A stretch of 64,000 nucleotides of DNA from Bombyx mori (Eukaryota > Arthropoda > Insecta > Lepidoptera > Bombycidae), in contig NC_085121.1 in the NCBI RefSeq assembly GCF_030269925.1, positions 3,985,501 through 4,049,500 of the forward strand, given 5' to 3'. Both the position numbers and the translations under genes were made by a program. The notes beneath the pieces are model-generated. The model was not told the origin of the DNA. It was given only the letters and a program-made list of their open reading frames with translations, and did no database searches. Below are positions 1 through 12,600 of the stretch, piece after piece. Position 1 is the first letter of the stretch. Each line of letters begins with the position of its first letter.

Positions 1-1346
1 CGTGACCTGCGTGACCACAAAAACTATAAAAAAAAGTACTCGAACCATCGAACATAATAATATATTGACAATAAAAAAACGCCAGTTAATCCGAAAAAGT
101 AGTTTTCATTACAATTTTCATTACTGAATCCACTGATTCTCTGACCCAGACATAATTATACCTTAAATTCGTTTTTGTATTCATACTAAAGTTTTATCAG
201 ATTCTTAAACGATCATCAAATTAATAAACACATTGATCATCCATTCAATGTTAAGCAAGTCTTTGGTTACAGGAAACTGTCAAGGATCATTTGTTTTTAA
301 AGTCCTAATATCGATAAATATAATTAAATGTTATTGAGGTAATTAACTTAAGCACTTCAAAAGTTTTAATTGGCAGATTAGCTTAAATAAAACAAATTGA
401 GTTTCTACAGCATGTCTCAAGATGGTGACATTGTCTATGGAGACAGTATTCTCTAGCTAGTTTATCCCTCAATCCCAAAATTCTCGAAGTATCATTGCAA
501 TCGAATTGGATATGAAGAGTGTTATAAAGCCTTCAATGGGCGATGAAGTTCGTAACTTAATTATAAAAAAAAACATTCAGAAGTTTATATTTTAATTAGC
601 TTTTTTTTTATTGCTTAGATGGGTGCACGGGCTCACAGCCCACATGGTGTTAAGTGGTTACTGGAGCCCATAGATATCTACAACGTAAATGCGCCACCCA
701 CCTAAATGAAGGATTTGACTAATGATTAATTGACCTAAAATTCGATATGGTGTTTTAATTGTATAATTAGTGCAATCTGTTCAGATCTAAGTTCATGTAG
801 GGATTGTAGGCGCCCTTGATGGCCGCTGACCGCTACATTCATGTGCCCGTGTGTGGTCTGTGACACTAGCTTTCGACCGCCATTTTCCATATACGCAACT
901 TGATTTGCTCTCAATTAATAAAACCTTTGGTTCGTTATACTGGTGGTAAGGCGTGTTGTGATAAAATCGTATATTTCGGCTTAGGAATAACCGCTATGTA
1001 ATAAAATTGACAATTAAACCTCAAGGTGACATACACGTTGGGTAGATCTCGATTTTTGTACCTGGACATCAATAATATTTATGCTAGAAATTGTGAAATG
1101 TTACCCGGAACGTGACATCTGTTATTAAAGTGAATTAAAAAAAAAACTTTCTTTTTTCCACGGGCTATCCAAAACGTCCCTCGTTTTATTTCTAAATTAA
1201 AAGAAAAGCCATATATTCTCGTATTTTTGCAGAACCCTCTATGCAGGATACGATCACGATGTTTTACTTGACAAATTTAAAGTTAACGAATAATTAAAAA
1301 AAGGACAAATAGCATCAAATTAACTTACCATTATTGCATTTGTTCG
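1..1346. other. no gene recognised; probable 5' intron or flank of the aquaporin gene
   Basis: AT-rich DNA with a short SINE piece at 601-705. No exon with aquaporin helix 1-2 character was found. Confidence 0.4.
601..705 (-). repeat. Bm1-like SINE, 3' part
   Basis: Starts with the reverse-complement poly-A tail (T-run, ATTGCTTAGATGGGTG) and covers the 3' third of the element. Confidence 0.85.
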
Positions 1347-1354
1347 CCTAGTGG

Positions 1355-1752
1355 CAGGGACGTCTTAAACTAGGCTGGGGCCCTTGGGCACACGAGAATT
1401 TGAGGCCCTTTTGGAAAGTAAAAAAGCGAATTATAATAACATTTTTTTTACTGAGTATGACCATTTATTATAGGTAATTAAATACAGTATGATATAATAT
1501 GTCATTAATGATATTAAAATGCTGCTGGTTTTTTGGTTACCATTTCGATAACGGTTTCTTTCGGGATTTCTTTCTTGTTCGTGGAGCAAAATCTATTATA
1601 TATGGTGTAGGCCTTGTGAAAAAAGTGTAATATGCCCGACAAAAATGTTTTGAGAATAAGCGTGTGAGAGAAGTTGTCGGTCTTTCGGGGCCCCTTGAGA
1701 ATGGGGGCCCTGGGCACGGGCCTCGTGTGCCCTTATGGTAAAGACGGTATTG
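1355..1752. mobile_element. hAT-like MITE with 8-bp target-site duplication
   Basis: 398 bp flanked by the direct repeat CCTAGTGG (1347-1354 and 1753-1760). Ends read CAGGGACGTCTT on the left and CAATACCGTCTT on the inverted right. Both ends carry GGGCACACGAG/GGCCC-rich subterminal sequence. An 8-bp duplication and CA..TG ends fit the hAT superfamily. No transposase. Confidence 0.75.
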
Positions 1753-1760
1753 CCTAGTGG

Positions 1761-3890
1761 TTGAAATTAGATCAAAATTTTCCGATAACTCAATATATAA
1801 ATTTAATTTACGGGTTACATTGAATCATTTTAACAAAAAAATATTCTCAATTCGGTACTGTATTTTTTATGCATGCTACCTAAAAGCTTTTCTAGGTGAA
1901 TTGATTTCGATCATTCTTTTTTTATTTGAAAGTCAGTATACTACTTCTAATGCAATCCCATTTAAATATTATCAAGATCTGACTAGTATTCTTTTTTACC
2001 TTAGATAACGTGACTTCGACTACATTTGTCATATTCTCCTTTTATTTTGTTGAAGTCTATTTACTTTTTTTTAATAAAATTTTTTCGTATATTTCTTGGT
2101 AGATTCAAAATACATTCACGAACTGCTTAGGACTTTTAAAAAAAAACTGCCGACCAAACAAACCAAAAAACTTAAAAAATACTTTTTAACTTTGCCTATT
2201 TATTTATAAATTAAATTATTTACGGCAGAAACAGTGCGACTTTTATTTTTAGAAAGGATATTATGATGAACGTTTTAAAAAAATTAAGTGAGTAACCGTT
2301 ATAAAGTCTAGATAGAGATTGTACTTCTATTCATACTGTTTTTGCGGCTGTGTGGGCGTGATTGACGACTTGTCATTACTACATACAGAACATTGAACTT
2401 CATTGAGCTGTGAAACAGGCTGTTCACATTAAAAATATGAACATGTTTGCTTTTTTGTATAGGTACGAAAATGATTACCAGAGCTCATAGATATCTCAAA
2501 GTGAACGCCGACACCTATCTTGGATGTGAGCTTGAAATGTCAATTGTATTATTATTATTGCTAGCCCGTCAGACTTGGCTGTTTCTGACAGGCTCAACAC
2601 ATCCTCCCGGATTCACGTAGCTAACTCTACTAACAGTAGTTAAGCAAATTTACTAATTTAAGTATATCCGACTCAGTACTAAAAGATCGCGTTACCACTT
2701 AATATCGCTGATAGAAGAACAAAATATTATAGTTAAAATTTTCTAAGGGCTGTCTGAGTAGTTGGTTAAAAAAAACAAAACGTAATTACCGCCGATTCTG
2801 GATTTGAAATCGGAACTTGCACATGGCGATGCATAACCTCAATGCTATTTCAGTTTTGCAATAATTAATTATGCAAATATCTAAATATCCACAACGTGCT
2901 AATAAAATACTAAACTATTACGTTAAGTTCCGAATGATTCATTTAATATAAATATTTATGGAATTCATAGACAAATTCACCTTAAACAGTAGCTATTCAA
3001 TGTCATTGCCAAGAAACTACTTACGTACCTGACTATTTTCCTTCGAATACATTTTTTTCGAAACTACACGTATGAAATCGGTAATGAAATCGAAATTAAT
3101 TAGCATTCGGTCCGTTAATTGTGACAAATAGTGAGATGCATTGTGTAAAATAAAGATTGAGGGACAAATAACAATGTAGGCATTAGAGAGAACATTAAAA
3201 ATATTTATAATAAACATTAATAAAATTTTAACAAAGGAACCGTATGGGTTTCAAATAACTAATACATATTGTAAATGCGAAGGTTTGTTTATTACGCTTT
3301 TGCTATTTAACCCAATTGATAATCGTGTAAATTTCGATACAACGTTTTCTGTAGAACAAAAAAGAATACACGTTATCACAAGTAAAATTGCGTGTAAATC
3401 TAGTCGTAGCATTCATTCTATACAATTTTATGTACATTGTCCTTTCGTTTAAAATTTAAAGTTTCACGACAGCTCAATGATTCGTTCAGATGGATATGTG
3501 ATATTTGAGACGCATGTAAAACGAAATAGCATTTCCGATTCTCATTTGTGAAGTCGTAAAATGTTAAAATAAATTGCAATAGAATACGAATGAGTTATTG
3601 AAATTAATACATTGAACTTAATTGAGCTGCAAATAATATGGTATTACTCATGATGCCGTGATGTAATATGTCAGCGGGCTTATTTTCAAGAACTACGAAC
3701 ATTATTTTGATGTACAAAGTTAAAAATGAAGGTAGATTATCTAGAAAAGAAAGAAATTTGCCAACCCAATTTTATTTGCCATTTTAATATAAAAAACTAA
3801 AATATAAGATATTATAAACAAAACAATAAACGATATTATTTATAAATATAGTCACTACGACTAATCCAACTAAGGAATTAGCCATTTCAC
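1761..3890. other. no gene seen
   Basis: AT-rich DNA. Two related 27-bp stretches, at about 2392 and 3610, begin ACATTGAACTT and continue ATTGAGCTG, hinting at an old dispersed repeat. Nothing else interpretable. Confidence 0.4.
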
Positions 3891-3894
3891 CTTG

Positions 3895-4150
3895 CCGACC
3901 GGAAGAACTGGTGGTCATGGCGCCGACAACCGCCGGTCTGGCGTCCCGAGGGGAGGCTGATGGGAGAGACGTGCTCCGCACTAAACGCTTCACTTTCCCC
4001 CCCCTTTGTCTTTTCATGAGTTCTGTCTCTTGCGAGGTGCGGACGTGGATTGTTGAGCGACAGGAGATTTTAGTCAGTGCGACTCCGACATGCCCTGCCC
4101 TCCATCCCCAGTGCAGACCGGAAGTCCGGCGATTTCCTCCTAAACAAAAA
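3895..4150. other. GC-rich island, probably a LINE 5' fragment
   Basis: A sharp GC-rich block (3899-4140) in AT-rich surroundings, ending in an A-run near 4145. Overlapping short frames on both strands give no recognisable domain. Its texture resembles the start of silkworm non-LTR elements; a CpG-rich control region is the alternative. Confidence 0.3.
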
Positions 4151-4950
4151 AAAATGCCATTTCACTCGCGTTCATCCATGTGCTCTTTCTACAATCGTTA
4201 ACCTAGTAAATTTCACTTTAACTACACTAGCCCGCCCTCTACCCTACCATACACGATTTTACTAGTTTATCCGGCAATGAAAACATATGAATACAAGCTG
4301 CTTAGACAGGATCTGACACAATCTTGCTAGTTGTGAGCTTAACTGCCAAGTCATGATATTTTTTTAGCACACAGTGCAGAGGCATCGGTTCCGATTCAAT
4401 AATAATAACAGGTAGAATAATAAAAATATTAATAGTAGACAGGCCTAGAAATTGCCATTGGTTCATTGATGAAATACATCAAACTAATCATAGATCGTAC
4501 ACGAGTAAATAACTGTTAGCCACTTAAGGTGTCCAGTGTTTTAAAAGATTGAAAAGATGTAAAAATCAACAAAATCGTTCATATTTCATAAATGTAGTGA
4601 TTTATCGATGATTTTAATTTAATTTAAATCCTTATAAACGCATTAAGAATAGTTTTACTTTAGATTCCGTATGAGTTACGCGAATGAAGCATTCTTTGAG
4701 CTATTTCTGAAAATTCCTCCATAAAACTTAATGTTCGTGATGACCTACGACAAAATACCTCACAGCCTCCGCACTACTGACTCATGGTTGCTCGTGATGT
4801 TTCTGTTTTAATTACTGTTTACATGACCTATGACATAACTCGGGAGATGTCTAAAGGTCTAGTTTTGTAGGGCCTCACGTTTTTACAATCACGACTGTGT
4901 TACGTATTACTCACTGTATTATATCTTCCTTTTCGATATATATTTTTATT

Positions 4951-5186
4951 TTTTATTACTTAGATGGGTGGACGAGTTCACAGCCCACCTGATGTTAAGT
5001 GGTTACTGGAGCCTATAGACATCTACAACGCCACCCACCCACATTGAGATATAAGTTCTAAGGACTCAGTATAGTTACAACGGCTGCCCTACCTTTCAAA
5101 CCGAAACGTGTTACTGCTTCACTGCACAAATAGGCAGGTCGGTGGTACCTACCCGTGCGGACTCACAAGTGGTCCTACCACCAGTA
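4951..5186 (-). repeat. Bm1-like SINE body
   Basis: Near-complete body from the tail (TTTTATTACTTAGATGGGTG) to GGTCCTACCACCAGTA, lacking the tRNA-like head. Confidence 0.85.
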
Positions 5187-6458
5187 TTATAGCTACAAGT
5201 ATTCTCTAAATAAATGACTTTCCAGTTGTTATGAAATTGTTTGAATAAAATTTCAAAAATTTTGTACGTGTGGCTCTATGATAATGAAATCAGTGTCTGT
5301 TCTTTCCCGAAGTAAAATAATGAATGAAAATGTCTTCTTTCATTTTTGCACAAAAAATATATTTTTATTTTTATAAATTATTTATAGATTTCATGTTTTT
5401 AGATTCGTCTGTATTAGTAAGAAATTTTTATAATACAGCACGTTGAAATTTAACTATAACACAAAATATAATAATATATTTGAAGTTTAATTCCATTGAA
5501 ATGTTATTGTTCAACGCCTCTTCTAATTGAGATTTATCAGTAAACTAAATGTCGTTCGAATAAATGTCGCACGTTTTGAGTTTACGATATTACACTAACG
5601 GTGTCGCCGCGAATGTAGAGACCTTAGTTTCGAATATACATTGGAAATACACAATGGATTGATTATATTCAACAAAAACACATTTTCTTATCTTGAATGA
5701 AATTAATGAAAAAAAGAGGTTATATAGCTCGTCAACTTTTTAAAATTTTAAGTATTTTTTTTCCTGACTAACTAGCTAACTGCTAATCTAGCGAGTTATG
5801 CCAGCATAACCGGGCGAATAGGTGCGCTCAAGATGGGAATGGTTCCCATAACAGGAACTGTAATAGTACCGCCTGCAAATTAATAAACATTTTATTATTT
5901 CGAATAACTCCAGTAAAAGACTATTTATTTAATATGCTCGTATTTCAAGAAGCACAATAAAAACCTCGACTTGCGATATGAAATCGTAGACACTTGAGTA
6001 CTTACAAATTTGTAGATGTAATTTAAGTATGTATGTACATAATATGTTATATAACAAAATTTATTGGTGATAAAAAAATCAAAGTTTTCGATCGTCAAAT
6101 CACTATAAGTGATAAACAGAAATTAGAATCATCATTCAAATACATTTACATTATTTTAAATGCATCCTACTTTTTAATTGTACCACATCCGTTCTCTAAA
6201 GATAGCAACATACAACTTAACAAATATTCCGTTTTACATTATTACATAATTCATTAGAGATCGATAACATTTCTTTTAATAAGAAATTATGAATGCCCAT
6301 ATTAAATAGAATAGTATTCGCTCAGCGGTCGATAATAAACTATGGACGCTAACGACTCAAGTTTAGGATTAAATCGGATAGTGAACATAAGATACAATAA
6401 TATTACTTAAATATTTCGTCTTTGCGTATCTTTAAAAAGCTTTTCACTTTTTAAACAG

Positions 6459-6602
6459 GGCATCGGTCACGTGTCTGGAGGACACATCAACCCCGCGGTG
6501 ACAGCCGGTCTCTTCGCGGCGGGAGACATTAAGCTGCTAAAAGCAATCTTCTACATCGTAGTGCAGAGCCTCGGAGCAGTAGCTGGAGCCGCCTTTATCA
6601 GG
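6459..6602 (+). CDS. Drip: aquaporin exon a (first NPA box)
   Basis: 48 codons, [17 protein letters not shown] followed by helix 3 ([16 protein letters not shown]). The acceptor is aaacag at 6453-6458 and the donor is GTAAGT at 6603. It holds loop B with the first NPA. Confidence 0.93.
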
Positions 6603-9600
6603 GTAAGTCATTTTACATACGAAAAATAATCTTTATTACGATTACTTGGATTATTAATGGTGGTAGGGGGTATTGTGAGCACGCATGTACGCCGGTCTTG
6701 TGCAGAACTATGACGGCGATTTCACTAAAGGTAATTTCAAAATTTATCAAAAAGTCTTAATATGAGTCTTTTTACTGGTGGCAGGACCTCTTGTGAGTCC
6801 GCACGGGTAGGTACCACCACCCTGCCTATTACTGCCGTGAAGCAGTAATGTGTTTCGGTGAGGAGAGCGGGGCAGCCGTTGTGTTGTAAAAAAAACTGAG
6901 AGACAGCCCTCGTGCCTCAAGGTGGGTGGCGGCATGTTGATGTCTATGGGCTCCGGTAACCACTTAACACCAGGTGGGCTGTGAACTCGTCCAAGTATCT
7001 AAGCAAAAAAAAGTGTAAATCAAGATTACGAACGTATTAAATTGTTAGATATTTGTTTGTTTGTGGATGTTTTATGTTGCTACTCTTGTGGTTTTTCGTT
7101 CTCTCAGAGTTATAAGCTCACTTAACCAACTCCAGAGCTATAAGTAGATTCCTCGGCGACATTGTTACATGAGTGTGCCCTCCATTGAACACTACTCACA
7201 GAAGTCAGAAGCCTCAGGGTCCTAAATTTGTGCGACTAAATCACAATGTTTTAATGATAATTTTTTTATTTAGTCTGTCCTCTGATATATTCGATATCAA
7301 ATGTAATAATTAACGTGTAGGTGCCATTGGTTTTTGTTTAGTTTTCGCGAATAGTACACATAATTAAAGTTACTTTTGCGACGATACGAATTCAATACGG
7401 AAACGTCAGAAATAAAATAATATAAGGGAAAAAAACACGAAATTAAACCGGAACAGTAATTTTAATTATAATGTTTCATTGATAAAGATACCTACCTAAG
7501 TAAAGTCAGAAGCAAATGATCACACACTTAATCTTACATCATAGTGCCTATAATATGGATATGTATGTATATAGTATAGTTAATTGCAAAAAAATATATA
7601 TTCACACAAACTGACCTTCCTCATTACCATACGAGTTAATTAACTGTATTCCTTTACTAACAAGGCGATTTGCGTCGACATTCTAATCCCCTTATGCTTT
7701 ACGAACCGATGGTTCTCAAATTGTTATTAAAAAAATAGTTATACTATTACAGAATTAGACAGCCTTGCATTTCTGATGTCTTTTTACCTATATTTGTAAA
7801 GACGACGAAAATTTCAAATAGATTCTCATTTCTAGCTGTTAAATCTGCATTTGTAATTTTATGATTAAACTAGCCGTACTCGCCCGCTAAAATTTAAAAT
7901 TAACATTATTATTTATTGTCATTATTATTAAGGAGTCCAACTCATATAAATATTAGCCTATCCATTAAGTACATGTATTTTCTACATGGATACCAAGTTT
8001 TAAGTCAACCGGATGCATGGTTCAGTAGTTATAACGGAACATCCGTAAAAACCACTGTAGATTTATATATTAGTATAGTAAAATCCTTAATGAAGTACTA
8101 AAATTGTACCAAAAAAATTATACTACAAATAGAAGCATGATGTTACAGTTTTCAGTAATATTTAAAATTTGAGAATCACTTCGCTAGACACATGGTGAGT
8201 GTGGCTTACCCTGACATCGCTCTCGGAATAAAGGAACAAATTAGAGCTGAGACCTTCACAGCTCTTCACAACATTCGAATGATTTATCGATTTAACACGA
8301 AGCTTTTATAAAGTATATTATGTGAGCCATCCCGATTGATGACCCTCATTTAGTATTTTATTCTCTCATTTACTGAGGAATGTAAATTAGATTCTGTATT
8401 TATTTCAATAAATATTTGTATTTCGAATATCGATGAATAGAAGGACGAAACTTTTTTACATAAATAAGAGAATTACACTATATTAATTATCATTTTACGG
8501 TAATTTTATGCCAGTACACAAGTCAAAAATTTACAAATTGAAAAATATGATAAATAAAAATTTAAAACTTCAATTAGTTTTGCAATTAATTAAATTACTA
8601 TTTAGGACCATTTACCATTCTTCGTTGTGAATATATTAATTTATTTATATGTATTATCTAGAAAGAAAGCGAATTTTTAATCACCTTTAAATATAAACTC
8701 CCACAGTATAATATTTGACTAATTAAATACTTTAATCTGAAATATTGTGATTTAGCCATTAAATCATTGTTGACATAACTACAACCTTTAGACTGTTGTG
8801 CACATAGCTCACTATTGAAAATATCAAATTTATTGGATAAACAACACGCAGATATATAGAAACCCAGTTAAGGCTGTCAAAATTTTAAATCACTAGTTAA
8901 ATCCGACTACGCTTCACTTTGACTGAAATGGTATAATATATGATATGCACATTTATTTATTTATTACACTTCATGAAAAATTTATATTGGCGGACTTAAT
9001 GCCTAAGGCATTCTCTACCAGTCAACCAAAGGTAGTGCAGAGAAAATAGTGGTAGGTGCAATAAAATTTATTAAATTTAAAATACATATACAAACATACA
9101 TATATACATATAATAGTTTCTACAGTGCTCAAAGGAATATATTAACAAATTATTATTAGATAAATTATAAATTATGAATATTTAGTGAGACTGATGCGAT
9201 TTTTATGTTGATAGTACCGTAAATATTACAGCACTACTACATTTTTCGGTGACGGTACTTAGGCGTGTACCCTCATGATAAAAAGCCTCAACACATAATT
9301 TCTTCAATGACTCATTTATGAATTTTTTATAAAAGTATCTAAAAATTACCAGCGAAAATTAGTTTTGTAAGTAATTATAAAATAATGAACAAAAAACAAA
9401 AAAATTATCTAAAACAAGTGTCACAGCCCTATCTAGTTTTACTTATTCTGATCTCAACTTGAGAATACCGACCTGGGACATTTGTCTAAACTTCTGTAAT
9501 ACTTTACTAAGTAAATTAATTCAAAGTTCAATCGATAAATTTGTCATGTCAACAATATTAAAATGGTTAGCCCGAGGTATGTTATTCCAAAGATATTTTT

Positions 9601-12600
9601 GTTTTGACAGTCGTCTAAAAGTTACAAATTATGTTAAACCCAAATTTTTATTTATGACGCCTCTTTAAGAACGCTATTCGACATGCCTTTCTAATTTGAA
9701 ATGGACGTAGGTATTCCAAAGGCAATAAATATATATGGATGTATGTATATAATTTTTTTTTTTTTACCATATAACTCGAATCATTATTATCTTCTAATGT
9801 CGAGAAATGTTTTGTATGTTTGTTCAAGAAGTTATTTAACGTCCGTAAACATTTATAAATTTGAACAAAGAAAAAGAAACAAAACAGTACATTTATCTTC
9901 GACGAAAACGGAAACATAATAAGTTTTATCGCTGTGGTTCAGTTTGCAATGTTTTTCATTGTAAGCTTTGTCCGCTGTTGAATTTCCTCAGTCTTCGATG
10001 TTAGTTCTTCATTCGACAAAAATCACGAATACTACAACAAAAAAAATTTTTGAAATTACAATGGCAACTTTTTTTTATTGCTTAGATGGGTGGACGACCT
10101 CAGAGTACCACGTGTACCACGTAAATCCACCTTGAGATTTAAGTTCTAAGGTCTCAAATAGAGTAACAATGTCGAAGTATTCCAGTTTCGGATTCCAACA
10201 TTAGGGTATAGATATTGGCAGGAGAAAGGCTATTTGGTCTAAGCGACATTTATCTTTGTAATTCAAAGTGCGTTTTATTTGCTATTAGGATCAACAATTC
10301 GATGTCTTTAATTGAACTTCAATTAAGTTTGAATTCATATAGCTGAAGAAGTTTTTTTTGTTATGATATTTTTTCCTAGTTTGAATCAACAGGTCGACGT
10401 CTTTATTTGAACCTCAATTAAGTTTGATTCATATAGCTGAAGAGGTCTTTTTTGCTAGTTTGAATCAACAGTTCGATGTTTTTAATTGTACTTCAATTAA
10501 GTTTACCCCATTCAAATAGCTGAAGAAGTTTTTTTTTTGTTATGATATTTGTTCGAAATTTCAAACTTTAAATGGCTCTACTGTAATATGGCTTTCTTGT
10601 GTGACTCACTCCAACATAAATGATTTCTCTTACTCTGCGAAACATCGTGCCTATTGGCGTCGCATCGCGAGAGCATCGGTATCGCAGGATCCGACTGATG
10701 CATGACCACGACCACTCTGTCAAGAGTGTACGAATAGGAAGGAAGTAATATTGCAAAAATGTCGTTTAAACCAAATAGCCTTTCCCACCTCGATATACAC
10801 GGGCATACATTACATAAATACATTAATAACATACATACTTGTGTTGTAGTTGGCGATTCCTGCCGACAGCATCGGTGGTTTTGGTATGACCCTACCCGGA
10901 CCCGGAGTTACAGAAGCGCAGGTAAGTTATGACCCTATTTTCTTTTTCAACCCATTTTCTTAGATTGACCTTCCCCTAATCGCTGATAGCCTAAGGGGCT
11001 ATTCTAACTGCTCGCGGACCAGTAGGTGAGCAGACGGGCTTAATCTGAGAGAGTTTCCTAACAATGGCCCTAGCCAGTGCAGTGCTTCGCTGAGTCTACC
11101 ACCCGACGGACGGACCGGAATTATAACGAATTTGTTTAAAACTGTGACGAATTATTATAGTATTTGTTACGTTTTCGCGAGTCGTAGGCATGATTAACTC
11201 CTATTGATTGTCTCCTAGTACAGGCTTGCACGCTTAAAAGGATTGTATTGTTTTGACTCGCTTTTAAAAATAAAGTATATTTTTTTCTAGTGAATTGCCT
11301 ATGAGATGGCAAAAGTGCATAAATAACAAGAGAGCATATTAAAAAAAATATTAAAACATTCATTATGGTTTGATAATTAAAATTCTAATTACAAAGCTGT
11401 CTGTTTAATTACATAGAGTCCGATTATTTCCGTGTAATGAGTTCAAATTCGTAAAGTACGATCGATACTTCGATCATACAATTAAAACTAGTTTTACGGT
11501 TTAATCTTTCTTTTTTTAAATAAATTATCATTTTGTTTACCGTTTCGAATAGTTGTGTTGTTATCACGGACGACAGTAACAATTGCGAGATTAAACAGTA
11601 AGAGCAGTTGTTAATATGCCTCATGTTCCAAAACTTGGCATCTTAATTATTTGTATTAGGCAAAATAACTAAAAAGAAAATTAGCGCGGCAAGTGCTAAG
11701 ATCCGGAATGATAGAGAAATAAGTACCTACTGGAACGATAGATAAAATTTATAGAAAAAGATATTCTTAATATCGTATTACTGTTTATATAATAAAATGC
11801 TATTCGGACACTTTAGATTTCAAACTGAATTTCATGTTCAACGTTAGCGTAGATATACGTATTCACAATACACGATCACAATTTTTATTATTCTGTCGGT
11901 ATTATTTAAATATAATTTCTTCTCTAAATATAATTTCTAAAAAACACAATTTATCAAAAAAAAAAAACCGAACAGAGCTCGGTCATTAACTAGTAAATTA
12001 ATTGACGGTTAACATTCGTTATTATTTGGGCATCATTTAGGCCGTGCTGGTGGAGGCTCTGATCACGTTCGTGTTGGTCATGGTGGTGATGGGTGTGTGC
12101 GACCCGCAACGTAATGACCTCAAGGGTTCCGCTCCCCTGGCTATCGGACTCAGCATCACCGCCTGCCACGCTGCTGTCGTGAGTACAACTTTATAATAAT
12201 TTGTTGCATGCCTTTTATTTATTTTTTATTTAATATATTTTGTACACAAAGTTGTTAGAAAAAACATGACAATAAGGATACAGAGTGCAAGGGCACTACT
12301 TATTTCATGTTGAAATCTCTTCCAGTAGGCCCGCAAAAGGAAAGAAGAATTAGGAACACAAACCTAGTGCATACAGTAAACATTACATATAATAATATAT
12401 ACATATTACAAGATACAAAACAATATTTGTATATACATACAAATACACACACACACATATTATATATACACACATTTTTTGTTATTGTTACCGACGTTTT
12501 TTTCTTATAAAGGTGCAAAAAAAAAAAAGAAATTCTAAACAAAACCATTGATAACAGGAATCTCGTCGATTTAAACCAATCAAAAAGACAATCACTTCAC

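Noticed and set aside
3911..4265. Candidate missing aquaporin N-terminal exon
   Set aside because: No hydrophobic helix in any frame; looks like transposon-derived GC-rich DNA.
12430..12480. Dinucleotide CA/TA run as a functional signal
   Set aside because: Ordinary microsatellite in an aquaporin intron.
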